NCBI GenBank assembly: GCA_025267735.1
Contig: CM046304.1
Coordinates: 9,486,001-9,550,000, forward strand
Length of the DNA stretch: 64,000 nt
Source of the DNA: Mactra quadrangularis
Lineage: Eukaryota > Mollusca > Bivalvia > Venerida > Mactridae
Direction of reading: 5' to 3'
Shown here piece by piece: positions 13,401 through 28,400 of the stretch. Made by a program: the position numbers and the translations under genes. Positions within the stretch are counted from its first letter, which is position 1. Each line of letters begins with the position of its first letter. Below the pieces are notes generated by a model. It did no database searches. It was given only the letters and a program-made list of their open reading frames with translations, and was not told the DNA's origin.

Positions 13401-16400
13401 AATCAAGTCTGTAAATATACATGAGTTTTCAGCCTTAAGTCTGATCTCAAATTTTACAGTCTGGAGTCCTGGGACAAGGGATACAAATACAAAACTATCA
13501 ATTCACCACCTGAAATTGCATGGCTGCACACTGATGTCACCTGACTTATCAATTGTGAATGATATTGAAATTATAATCTATGACCTTGATGACAATGTGA
13601 ACAAATTATATCATTTAATACAACAGACTATAACAGTTATACATTGACTCCTGGCTTACTTAATCAAGGAAAACACATGTTACATCCAGTGATACATCCA
13701 TGATTTTACCATAAAAGAAATAGGGTATAGTTATAGTAATAAGTAGGTAATTCATAGGGCTCTACACCGGTATACGATATATATCGAATACCGGTATTGT
13801 AGGTTCGATAGATATATCGGATCGAACGTTTCCGTATCGAACAAAATATCGATCAATGATGGTCATACAAATAAAATTCATTGCCAGCAAATCAGTTGAT
13901 ATTTTGTATCGCAAAATCAACTTTCTACTGCTTCCGATTCGGTCTGGACTACTCTGTAGACGTCTTACACCGACTACATCATGCTATGTTTTTTCATTCT
14001 GACGGAAGTTACTGTTGCGGTTAAATGAACTTTCGTTTTCAGTTGTCACTCGGATTTGTTCGGGCAGATCCGCAATATATAAAGAACTTGATTGTAATAG
14101 GCGATGCATCATGTGAATAGCTGAAGTTTTGAACGAGTCCTTTTGCCGATCTTTGTTTAGCGTCATGCAAATATGAATGACTGGAAATAATTAATCTAAC
14201 TAAAACCAAACCTCATGAGATATCCTGTCTGCAGAAAGATCATGTCTAGACCCAGGCTCACTGCGTGCAACGATATTTCTTTAAATAAATGCAAATTCAA
14301 AAGACTTTACATTTAAAATATTAGTAAGACAGTGCTTTCTGTAGTATGGTGCTAACTACAGTTAAAATAAATAAATAAAAAGGCACTGTATTGCTGTTTT
14401 ATAAATGTTCTACATTGTATTTACTACTAAAATATCATATGATATATCGAATATCGATCATTTTGTATCGATACGAATATCGTATCGATCTTTCTGACCG
14501 ATATAGAGCCCTAGTAATTCACACATGAAAACATTATACTTATTGTAAACACATATATTACATATTAGGATCATAATCATGTCATCCACAGTTTGGTATG
14601 TAATAGTTATATACAATATACTTGTTCGACAGACAGACCAGTGGCACTTTTCACAAAAATTCTTACGATGAAAATTATCATAAGTCAAAAAGCAAGAAAC
14701 ATTCATATTACAGTTATTTATTGGCCAATGAATTCCAAATATTACTGAATTTTGTAAAACATTTTGAACATTTTGATTGTTATTTCTATTATCCTTTTGA
14801 CTTTGACCTGAAAAAATTATGAAATTGACCTTTTATATTTATTTTCATAAGAATTTTTGTAAAGAGGTGCACAGGGCTTTAATTCACAAAAACAAATTGA
14901 GATATAAATCCATTAATCTAAGACAACAAAGATATATAGATGATTTATTGATAATGTTATCATTGATGATATAAAACCAAACTCCAAACTTTTGGTGGGT
15001 AGTGTATAAATGTTGAATTAATACTGTAAGTATAGTATTATACATACGTTAGCTAGATCTATAAGTTGATTACATTCTTCTAGTGTAGATAAACCATCAG
15101 ATACAAATCTTTCTTTACCATATAAATCTTCACCTTTCTTTACAATACTTACACCTGATAGAATAACATCTTGTCAATTATCAAACAATATTATGCATCA
15201 GTCTAACTTAACCCTGTCTCACACACAACATGGTTTGATACACAGTTCCTATACGGTATACTCCATTATACATGGGTATATTGGGATCCTGCCATGTATG
15301 GGGATTAGTTGCTAAGAGTTAGACTTATATAGCACAAGTGTGTCAAGTAAAGCACAGATATACTCTATCAAGCAAGGTGTGTCACAATTTGAACACAATT
15401 TGCACATGTTTTTAAAGCAATTGTTTAATGACCAGTACTTGATTTACTCTACATTCACAGGGTTTACATTCGATTTCCTGACTTTTGTTTGAGTTATACC
15501 CAAATTGTCACACATTTGTGTATCTTTTGATATAAATTGACTCATTTTGATGGCTTGGCTCCATAAAATTTCGATTTGTATAAGAAATTGACAGGGTAGA
15601 GCTCAGTAGACTTCATGTTTGGTTGTATAAACCTTCTGATACGGTTTCACACAGTCTCTCACAGTCTTGTACAATCCCTTATACAATCATACACGAACAT
15701 GACATCTGTGCCAAGCTTTTATCATACACTGCTTTCATGGATAAACTTGAATGACCCAAGTGTATGCACAGTTTACAAGGGTGACCAACCATATAAGCCA
15801 TGTGTACTGAGTGAGAAAGGCTTAAGACATTATATTAGTTGACTTTCAAGTGTTTCTTAGTAAATTAAAAATATGTTTCATTCATAAAAGTAAAAACAAG
15901 AGCTCCGCTGGGCGGGGCATTATACGCCCGTGTGCAGTCCATGCTGTGTTCTATCTCATATGAAGTCCCTGTGACCTTGACCAATGACCCCGGGATCTCA
16001 GAATAGGTCCCATCCTTAACTGGAAGGCTATCCAAAGCAAAGATTTTGAAACCTAGGTACAGCCATGCTTGAGTTATCACCGACACAAAGTTTTCCCATA
16101 CAAACTTCCAGTGACCTTGACCCTGGGGCCTCAGAACCAAAAATACCAAAGGGCTATCAACACATTACATCTTGACAAATGGGCTGATTCACATAAAATT
16201 TGGTTAACCTAGGTACAATCATTGTTTAGTTATTGTTCGGACAAGGGTTTTCCATATGATGCCCCTGTGACCTTGACCTTTGACCCAATTTTGACCCAAA
16301 ACCAATTGGGAACATCCTTGACACATGGGCTACCCTCACATAAAATTTGGTGAACTAAATTCATGTTACTTATTAAATATAGCATTATTTCCATTGTTTG

Positions 16401-19400
16401 CCATTTTGACTTTATTAACATATTTATTGAACATTTGAAGTCACTGCTTGGTAATTTGATATCTTCTGGATGATGGTTTAAACTTGACCCAGGGGCCCCA
16501 AAACCAATAGGGAACATCCTTGACCCATGGGCTACTCTTACATGAAATTTGGTGAACCTAGGCGCAGTCATTGTTGAGTTACTACACGGACAATGTTTTT
16601 CAATATGATGCCCCTGTGACCTTGACCTTTGACCCAGGGGCCCCAAAACCTACAGGAGATAACCTTGACACTTGGGCTACTCTCACATAAAAATTTGTGA
16701 ACCTAGGTACATTGGTGGTTCAGTTATTGTCTGGACTAGGTTTTTCGATATGATGCCTCTGTGACCTTGACCTTTGGGCCTGGTGCACCAAAACCTATTG
16801 GGAACATCCTTGACACAAGGGCTACATTCACATAAAATTTTGTGAACCTAGGTACAGTCGTTGATGAGTTATTGTCCAAACAAGGTTTTTCAATATGATG
16901 CCCCTGTGACTTTGACCTTTGACCCCCAAAACCAATAGGGCATATCCTTAACACAAGGGCTACCCTCACATAAAATTTGGTGAACCTAGGTACATTGGTG
17001 TTTCAGTTATTGCCTGCACAAGTGTTTCATTGTTTGCCATTTTGACTTTATTAACATATTGATTGAACATTTGAAGTCACAGCTTGGTAATTTGATATCT
17101 TCTGGTTGAAGGTTTAAACTTGACCTGTTTATTCAAAACTGATAAGGTATATCCCTTGACACATGGGCTACTCTCACATGAAATTTGGTGAACCTAGGTA
17201 CACTCATTGTTGAGTTATTACCCGGACAATGTTTTTCAATATGATGCCACTGTGACCTTGACCTTTGACCCAGGGGCCCCAAAATCAATAGGGCATATCC
17301 TTAACATAAGGGCTACCCTCACATAAAATTTGGTGAACCAAGGTACATTGGTGGTTCAGTTATTGTCCAGACAAAGTTTTTCCATATTATGCCACTGTGA
17401 CCTTGACCTTTGAACCTGGGGCCCCATAAACCTATAGGGCACATCCTTGACACATGGGCTACCTTCACATGAAATTTGGTGAACCTAGGTACAGTCGTTG
17501 ATGAGTCATTGTCCGAACAAGGTTTTTCAATATGATGCCCCTGTGACCTTGACCTTTGACCTAGGAGCCCCAAAACCAATAGGGCATACCCTTAACACAA
17601 GGGCTACCCTTACATAAAATTTGGTGAACCTAGGTACATTGGTGTTTCAGTTATTGCCTGGACAAGTGTTTCATTGTTTGCCATTTTGACTTTATTAACA
17701 TATTGATTGAACATTTGAAGTCACAGCTTGGTAATTTGATATCTTCTGGTTGAAGGTTTAAACTTGACCTGTTTATTCAAAACTGATAAGGTATATCCTT
17801 GACACATGGGCTACTCTCACATGAAATTTGGTGAACCTAGGTACACTCATTGTTGAGTTATTACCCGGACAATGTTTTTCAATATGATGCCACTGTGACC
17901 TTGACCTTTGACCCAGGGGCCCCAAAATAAATAGGGCATATCCTTGACACATGGGCTACTCTCAGATAAAATTTGGTGAACCTAGGTACATTGGTGGTTC
18001 AGTTATTGTCCAGACAAAGTTTTTCCATATTATGCCACTGTGACCTTGACCTTTGAACCTGGGGCCCCATAAACCTATAGGGCACATCCTTGACACATGG
18101 GCTACCTTCACATGAAATTTGGTGAACCTAGGTACAGTCGTTGATGAGTCATTGTCCGAACAAGGTTTTTCAATATGATGCCCCTGTGACCTTGACCTTT
18201 GACCTAGGAGCCCCAAAACCAATAGGGCATACCCTTAACACAAGGGCTACCCTCACATAAAATTTGGTGAACCTAGGTACATTGGTGGTTCAGTTATTGC
18301 CTGGACAAGTGTTTCATTGTTTGCCATTTTGACTTTATCAACATATTGATTGAACATTTGAAGTCACAGCTTGGTAATTTGATATCTTCTGGTTGAAGGT
18401 TTAAACTCAACCTGTTTCCTCAAAACTGATAAGGTATATCCCTGACACATGGGCTACTCTCACATGAAATTTGGTGAACCTAGGTACACTCATTGTTGAG
18501 TTATTACCCGGACAATGTTTTTCAATATGATGCCCCTGTGACCTTGACCTTTGACCCAGGGGCCCCAAAATCAATAGGGCATATCCTTGACACATGGGCT
18601 ACTCTCAGATAAAATTTGGTGAACCTAGGTACATTGGTGGTTCAGTTATTGCCCGGACAAAGTTTTTCCATATTATGCCACTGTGACCTTGACCTTTGAA
18701 CCTAGGGCCCCATAAACCTATAGGGCACATCCTTGACACATGGGCTACCTTCACATAAAATTTGGTGAAACTAGGTACAGTCGTTGTTGAGTTATGGTCC
18801 GGACAAGGTTTTTCAATATGATGTCCCTGTGACCTTGACCTTTGACCCAGGGGCCCCAAAACCGATCGGGGACATTCTTGACACATGGGCTACTCTCACA
18901 TAAAATTTGGTGAACCTAGGTAGATTGGTTGTTAAGTTATTGTCAGGACAAGTTTTTTTCCCATATGATGCCACTGTGACCTTGACCTTTGACCCAGGGG
19001 CCCCAAAACCAATAGGGAACATCTTTGACACATGGGCTACTTTTACATTAAATTTGGTGAACCTAGGTACATTGGTGGTTCAGTTATTGTCCGGACAAGT
19101 TTTACCTATTTTAAGTCCCAGTGACCTTGACCTTTAACCCTGGGGTCTCAAAATCAATAGGGAACCTCCTCCACCCAAGGGCTATCCACACATAAAATTT
19201 GAGGAACCTAGGTATATCCTTTCTTAAGTTATCATCCGGACAAGCAATTGTCCACGGACGGACAGACGGACAGACGGACAGACGGACAACAGCATAACAT
19301 AATACGACCGTTTTTTCAAAACGGGCGTATAAAAACTTTCAAAATCCCAAGTTTCAACTTTTATTTAAGCAAAGAACCCTTAAACACTGCAGCATGTTCA

Positions 19401-22400
19401 ATTACCCTGAACATTCTGAAACATTCCATAACGCTAGGGTCAGGACAACTCAACCCAAAGACAACTCAACCAGAGAAAACTCAATACCTCACTAATGATT
19501 TGAGTAGTCCCAACTATGGGTTGAGTTATCTACGGGTTGAGTTGTTCCGTATCCATAATGTTTGCTAACAGTAGTTACTGAACACGCTGCTGAACTTCAG
19601 TATAAAACTTAGACTATAAAATATAATAACTTTAGTTATGTAACATACCTTGATCATAAAATTGTTGTAATATAGCAGTATTATCTATCTGTCTATAAGC
19701 CTTTAATCTTTCCTCATCTATTGAAGATACCAACTGTTTGGCTTCAGTTACATCTAAAATGATAAATTACTATTTTATACTCAATAATTAAAGTCTAAAG
19801 TAAACTAAATCATGCCCAGGAAGTGGCAACAATTTTTAGCATCAGTTTCATATGAATGACCAAGAGAATGACATCAACTATCTATGTTATGGGTGGAATA
19901 ATGCATACAAGACATTGTCTAGAAAAACACATCAATATCAAGAAATCATACTGAAGTGTTTTTTAATAACTGCTCATAATCTTAATTCAAGGAAAATGAT
20001 GAACACAAATAAAAGTGACATATACTGTATATCAGTCATAAATTATAACAACATGTATGCTGTTAAACATACAAGTATTGTAATGTCTGAAAATACATGA
20101 AGATCTTGGATAAACACGTAAAGTTTTAGTTAGTCAAGATGCAGACTCACAAACAAAACAATGAATCAACAAATGTATGAACAAAGAAACAATTATACCC
20201 TAATTTACTAAAGCCAGAGGCATAAAACAAATTAAAATTGTGTATCTTATGTGGTTAAATTAAACAAGAGGGTCCTGATGACCCTGGACTGCTCACAAGA
20301 AAAATAGATTCTAAGAGCATCTGACACAAACTATTTTAACACTTTAAAATTTCAAGTTGTAAATTCTTTACCCAAAATAATATGAAGCAGAAAATTATCA
20401 ATTTTATCAAATATTTAGAGAAAGGTATAACAAGCAATATCCAGGCTCTACATCAAGACATAGAATCAGCTCAGTATCTAATTATTGTATAATCAAACTA
20501 GTTTGATGGTTTGTTTGGGTTTTAGGCTGTAGCAACACACTGTATGGGTCATATAATGGCAGTCAGTCAACCTACTTACTCCTTTGGAAAGGCTAAATCT
20601 CTGGATTTAGCTGTTAACCAACTACGAAGCGCATACTTTCGTCAGTGACTGACAACTGCCCTACATAATTAAATATCATTAGTAGGAGGGAGAATGGCTG
20701 TAGAAATAATTTCATCACCAAGCTCCACGAAAGTATGCCCTGCCTGGGAATCCAACAAACACCCCTTGATCAGTAGACTTGCAAGCTACCAATTGAGCTA
20801 GCCGGACGGCTTCCGTATAATCAAATAATTGGTTTCTTTAAACTTACCTTTTAATCCCAAGTCTTCGTCAGTAGTATATATCATAACAATAGAACATCTT
20901 TCATTGTTTCTAGGTAACTTGACACTATGATTTAAATGTCTTCTGAATCCAACCACTCGACCACACACAGGTTTTATGGATGGCTACAATTATAATAGAA
21001 TTGTAGAATTAAAACTTAGATATGTGAAAATATAAACAGTGATTGTAAAATAAATTGGACAGGGTGAATCAATTTGAGGCAAGTTTAAACTTGATTACAT
21101 CTGTACATATTGTGTTTTTGCAGGAACTTGGAGGTACATGTAGTACCGAACTCAAACAAAAGTTACCACCGTCAGCAAATGATCATGCAATATTAAGAAA
21201 ACATGAACGAAAATTTTGTTACCTGAATAATAACTTAGGGTGCAGCCATTCTGGTGCTTTGCCTGACCTGATAATGATAGTCATAATGGGAAGACTTACC
21301 AGTGTATAGGGGGATATTGGAAGAGGAATGTAGTCATTATCCAGGTAGCTTAAATTAGAGCAGGACATACAGTTATATTGAGATAATGTTGAAAGTAATG
21401 GGTATTAGAAAAATGAAATATATTGGTACTTATAGTTTTACCTGAGCATTATCTTCAATAAAATAGAACAGACCAGTCTCATCATGCATGTCAGTTAAAT
21501 ATGATATCAACCTATAAAACAAATAATTATAATATTAATACAACATACTTTATAGAACTTGTTAATGATTTGTAGTTATAAAGCCAGGGATACATGATAC
21601 TTAGTGATGTATAATACTTTAATAATAATTAATTCATAGTATCAGGTTTTTTTAAATATCACAACAAAACATCAGAACTTAGTAGGCACAGAATGATGAC
21701 ATTCATTCACAAGTTTTATAACTTCATGTTCTAGACTGATATCCACAAAATAATGCACAAAAATGCAAATATTGCTCTTTTTCATCTAATTGACACTGAA
21801 GTCAGATGAATATATCCAAAAATACTCCCTGTACTGCAGGATTTTAGAGCCTAAGACTAACAATATTATTTCTATTTTGAAATAAATGGATTAACAAACA
21901 CAGAATTGATATACTGGTAATAAAATTGTAAAAAACAAAGCCATGCATCATAGCATGCTTTTCATAAGATTACCATAACTACAAATCGCGGGTTCAGTGC
22001 AAAACGGTTGTAACTCACTTATTTCTTACATTGACTTACAACTGTTTTTCACTAAACCTGTTAACAGGGAAACATAATAAATATACATAGATTTATCATT
22101 CTATGATAACCTGTATTTATCTAAGTATGACGAGGGGTATAGATCTTTTAAATAATCAGTTAATTAAATTATGACACAACACTTACAAGAATTCTTCCTT
22201 TAAGTTCTGGGATTTATCATTAGTTTTACATTTACCAGTTTCTTGTAAATTACATTCGTCTGTTTCATCTACCTCTATAAGAAGAAAAAACAATGAAATA
22301 ATCATGTCAATAAACAGATTCCTATCAAACAGTTACAATGCAATCAAGTGATCAAGTTACTTACTCTATTTCCTCATGTAAAAGTTGAGACTTTTAAACA

Positions 22401-25400
22401 ATGGTTTATGTAAACTCTATACATGTACACATATTTCGATGTACATGGACAAACATACATATACCTAAAGTCAAAAGGTGACCAGTACAGTTCTAATACT
22501 AAAGTAACAACATATACATATAAGGAATATTAATCCAATAATTGACCTTATTCGAATTCAAATTTGTGAGTTTTTACTCTGTCTATGCACATAAACCAAG
22601 TATGTCACACATGGTTGCTGAAAAGCACAAAAAACAGCTTAAATTCTATTTTTCTTTTCTATTGTTCTTTGGACACATATTTTCGTAGTAACAGTGAAAG
22701 TTTGTTAGAACCACAGGAGAAAACCCCAATATTTGAATTCCCGATACAATCTATTATAGTTTTTCACCCATTTAAATTACTGGCCAGTTCATTGTCAGTC
22801 ATATATCATTAAAATTCAAAGTTGTTACACATATAAAGGTAGACAAGGGCTTTCTCTTTCAAATGACATCAGCAAACTTAATGATCATATAACAAGTCAT
22901 ACACTGAACTAGATCCCTATGATCAATCTTGATTCGTTCAGACAAACAAAGTTGTAACAATGAATTAGGTAATTATATAGTAGAAATGTGTTTTTTTTCC
23001 CCTTAAATTATACTACCCTGTAAAAAAAATCTGGAATTTTGATATCCCTATAACTTGATCTAGTGAGTGACTCCTATGTAAAACAATATGTGTAAGCCAA
23101 ATCACACAATATGTTATTTAAACAACCACAAGTAAACTTTTTCCAGGCTTCTAGGAAAGAACATAGAAGGAAGACTAGCTTGATTATATAAAGTTCTTAC
23201 CATTATCTTCTTGTGGTTGTCTACATATAACTTGTACATCTTTCACAACTAATCCAGATTGGTTAAAATACACTGAAGAATATGCTTTCATGATTTCTAT
23301 AGCACGTAATAATAATCTTAATGATATCTCATAATCACCTTCATCTTTTACAAGCTGAAATAAAGTGAAGTTGTTTTTACAATCATTATCAGTCACCATC
23401 AAACATGGCGAACTGACAGACAAAAATTAGGTCAGTCTAGATCTGTAGGTTTACAGGACAAACTCTCCATCTCATTCACACAATTTTCAATTCATCAAAA
23501 TATGTAAAATGTCTTTGGTCCTGTAAGAATTGGTTAGATCCTGTTAAGTTTTGATCTTCAGAGGACCTACTGTCCAGTAATAAACTGTTGATTTTTGCAG
23601 TGACTGCATTATAACCATGCTTTTCAGTGTATATAAATAATACCACATAAATTTCAAAGAATATAAAAGCTTTGATCTCATATCTTTATGATGAAAATGT
23701 CTGTATGACTTAACTGACTAAACTAAGTAAATCAAGACATAAAAATAAAACATTTATTAACAGAGTGTCATTATGTATGGAATGACAAAACAAAATAATA
23801 TGCGACATGTTAAATGTGTAATAAAGTAGGTCTAAATGGAGCGTATTGAGTTGTGTAATACCTCAGTCCCATAAAATCATGGCTTGTTGCAGACCATATG
23901 TGCAGACAGTCGTAGGCCGTGGGAAGCCTTGCATATTAAGGTGACGGTACGCACATGGTACAAAACAACACACCCGTACGGAGCTGTAGCTGGAAGATAT
24001 GCCTGTTTAATCCATACTTAGCCTCGATTTTGTTCTTGATTTGACTTTGAAACTGATATGTGTATCCTGGGCTCATCTCACCGACCATGATAAAAACGTA
24101 ACAGTGCGTACGGGCACTCAAGAGTTTGTACGGGTCCTTGCGGAGCTTGATCGCACGGCCCCCATACGGTGCCCTCACGGCTATTTTTATGTTTATGGGA
24201 CTGTAGCATTAGTCTTGAATAAGGGAACTATAAATGATTTTTAGATCAATATAAATATTTTGTCAATCAATATATCATCAATTTAATGTTTACACTTTAA
24301 TCTATACATTTGGCATTTGCAGGAAATATTACAATCACCAGAAAGACATTGGTCTAAAATATGTCGAGAACAAACATAATGATTGTCTTGTACAAGAAAA
24401 TAATATCTTTTCACTTAGTTTATGAGAAAGATGATTTAGATTGATGAACAATAGTATTTCATAGAGCTAGCACTAAAAACAGACATCTCCTTAACTTTTC
24501 TCCACCAGTATAATTCTGTTATATCAACCTGTCACAACTTAAATAATTTCACGGTCACTGAATCTGTTTTTTAAACTCCTTTCGAACTTGTTGTTTCACT
24601 GTTATTCAAAATGGCCACATATTTAATTAGATCATCAATAATTAATATGGATTGGTGTCTCAATGGTTTAAGAAAAGATGAATAAAAACACATTTAGTAA
24701 CCGTGTAATTATTCAAGTTGTGCCAGGCTAATATAACAGAATTATAACAATATTTGTTATTATACAGTAAAAGTAGTCTGACTAAGTAAGTAGGTAGTAA
24801 ATTGCAGAAAAAAACATTAAGATGATAACATCAGACAGCATAGGGACTAGTTGTTTACTATTTCCACTACATTGCAAGTTTTTTTCAATTTGCTCATTTT
24901 TAACAATACAACAGCAACATCTCATTTTTTTGAAGTATGAAACTAATTTTTACCTTGGTAGCTTCAGCAACAGTTATTGTTTTAAAACCATTTTTGGCAT
25001 CATAACGACTCTGAAAATATGTACAAATATATCATGTATACAATGAACATGACACATGTGAAATATGTACAAATATATCATGTATACAATGAACATGATT
25101 GATTGTTTGTTTGTTTGGGTTTTATGGCGCACCAACACAGAAAGGTCATATCGTGCCGCAAGCAATTAATGATACTATTAATTCAAACGATATTAATGAT
25201 GTAAAGCTCTATATCTTATTATAAACATTTCTTTCTTTCAAAAAGTTAAGTATAGCATATGATGGTACAGATTCAAAAAGTTCTTTAAGTGAGTTTACTT
25301 TAAAACAATGAACATGACATATGTAAAATATGTACAAATATATCATGTATACAATGAACGTGACACATGTAAAATATGTACAAATATATCATGTATACAA

Positions 25401-28400
25401 TGAACATGACTCATGTAAAATATGTACAAATATATCATGTATACAATGAACATGACTCATGTAAAATATGTACAAATATATCATGTATACAATGAACATG
25501 ACACATGTAAAATATGTACAAATATATCATGTATACAATGAACATGACACATGTAAAATATGTACAAATATATCATGTATACAATGAACATGACACATGT
25601 AAAATATGTACAAATATATCATGTACACAATGAACATGACACATGTAAAATATGTACAAATATATCATGTATACAATGAACATGACTCATGTAAAATATG
25701 TACAAATATATCATGTATACAATGAACATGACACATGTAAAATATGTACAAATATATCATGTATACAATGAATATGACACATGTAAAATATGTACAAATA
25801 TATCATGTATACAATGAACATGACACATGTAAAATATGTACAAATATATCATGTATACAATGAACATGACACATGTAAAATATGTACAAATATATCATGT
25901 ATACAATGAACATGACACATGTAAAATATGTACAAATATATCATGTATACAATGAACATGACACATCATGACATGTAAAATATGAAATCCTTAGGCCTTA
26001 CAGTTTTAGAGAAAAATGATTTTTAAACATTTACCTTTATTACTGATATGATAATATTCCTAGTAAAACTTGTGACCCCTTGGAAGTGCCAAATGAGACC
26101 AAAGTTAAACTAATTTCATAGAATGACTAATGGACTGCAGATCAAATTTCAATGGAAATAGTAAGTAAAATATAAACAGTACCCACCAAAAGTTTGGAGA
26201 CATTTTCACTTGTAGGCCTACTGAATATTTTTTTTTTAATTTGATCACTGTTTATTTTTTAATTTGCTTTTTTAGTTTTTCTTTATTTTTTTCATTATTT
26301 TTATAATTATATCTGATATTACAAATATAGCATAGAAGCTATGTTAATTTTTTATGAAAAAAAATATAAACATAATTTTTTGGAGGTTTCAGGATGTCAG
26401 ATGCTAAATCTTAAAGATTTGTTATATACATGAAATTTGTTTTCATTTTATCACAAACCATACATAAATGTATCAAAAATAGTGATTTTACAAAATAATC
26501 ATCAAAATTCAAGAATTGTAGTAATTTCTTTTTTCTCCAAACTTTTGGTGGGTACTGTACAGCAACAAGAACGTAAGTTCAAAGTTCCGAAATTCTTGAA
26601 TTTTCTGATTTCAGCAGCTTATACAATGAAAACAAAACTTTCTCATGTCCAAAAATCTTGAACTTGAGAATCAGTCGTGAAAACCTTCACCTATGCAACA
26701 GATGAAGCTGCTCATTTCAAACATAATAATTCTAAAAATCAAAATATATACTTACCCTAGCCAGATCAGCCAATGTTTCACATTGATCAGCTCTTATAAA
26801 ACCATCTGTAATAAATCTATCACTATTCAATTCTGATCCCCAAGTACCAATCAAATTAATACCAAGTTTTTCAAATACTGTAACTCTTTTTACAGGATCT
26901 TTAGACTTCCTAGGATCTGTTTCCTCTTTCTTATCTTCCTCCTGTATCATAAATACATCAAAATATAACATTCAATATTTACCGTAAATGAAAATATTCT
27001 GGGCCTAAGCATCATAGACATATCTGATCATAAGCTGAGCTCAGATAAGAAGATAATTTAATACTTATTCTATCAGTAATGATAATTTACCTTTAGCATA
27101 CACTCAGTTGAGCTAAGCAAATGTCTTAGTGTTCTCAGGAAGCAAAAGAAATGATAAGTAAAGTAAATTAAACACTACAATTATTTGAGCGGTTTTTTTA
27201 GGGAGAGGGGAAGGTATTCATAATTAGATATACCATGTTAAGATCAACAAAATGGAATCACAACAGTCATGATCAATGCTCAAGAAACCTTAAACCATAT
27301 AGATATACAAAGCTACTCATTCTCAATGTTTTAAACCAAACAATGAAAATATCAACAAGTCAAATTAATTAGCCTAAATTAAGAAGAAAAAAAAAATGTA
27401 ATGTGGAAACACATTAAAGCTGGATTTTCTTCAAGATCTGTCCATAAATGACAGAGATATCCAACATATTAAAAACTTTAACACAAAAATTACAAAGGGA
27501 AATAATTCATAATAAAGCCAGGTAGAGTTGTGGTTACTTTCTAATTCTGTTCATCATATGGTGTGTTATCATTGTATGAAGTTTCATAAAGATCTGACAA
27601 TAACTGGCAAATATATATGGTAAAGAAAAACCTTTCAATGCAATTGTTAATGACACGGGACGCCCGTTAGTGCGGGTTTTGCCAAACTATAAGCCAAATT
27701 TATATGTTGAAAAGTCATATAATAATATATCTATAAACTCCTCAGACCCATTCAGTAAGAGGTAGTTATGGGATATTATTTTGCATGTCAACCAATAAAT
27801 ATTGAAATTTATTTAACTGATTCCATTACTTTTAAATTTATATCATTTTAGTAATATACAATATACATGTATATATAGACAATAATAGTCTCAAAGTAAT
27901 TATTTTTATAAAAAAAAACATATAAAAGAGTCTTGTACTATAATGTGGACAATTACTTACACTATTCTTTCTAGTCTGGATCTGATCACCAGGTAATATA
28001 TATTGTTCTCTGATAAAATCAAGACTTTCTCCTTTTCTTTTCCACATCTCTACATAATCAACAACTTCCTATAAGTAAATACAAAATATTGAATCAAGTT
28101 AGAATTCTTCAAATTCCAATTTACAATCATTATTATATATGAAATCAAGATACATTATTACAAAACACAATGTTTTCATTCATAACATCATTAATTATTT
28201 TACATGGATAAGATTTTTAAAACATCATTTTTGCATAATTGTCAATGAAAAATTTTAATGAAAGTAATACATAATTTCCCTTTGATATAAAAATATTATA
28301 ATTTTAATTTGTCCATACACAACATTAGTCAATAACTTCAAAACATCTGAAGAGGTCTCAGTCATTAAAGACATATTTATGTTTTACTTAAGTTTTACCT

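Noticed and set aside
13342..13647. 101-codon plus-strand open frame
   Set aside because: Lies in an AT-rich P3H intron, antisense to the gene, no homology or splice context that I recognise.
17319..18222. Two almost identical 86-codon minus-strand reading frames (17319-17579 and 17962-18222) and related ones to 19031
   Set aside because: They repeat with the 643-bp satellite unit and shift with it; they are repeat-derived open frames, not a gene family.
25011..25981. CRISPR-like regular repeat array
   Set aside because: Units are directly adjacent with no unique spacers, and the genome is eukaryotic; it is a minisatellite.
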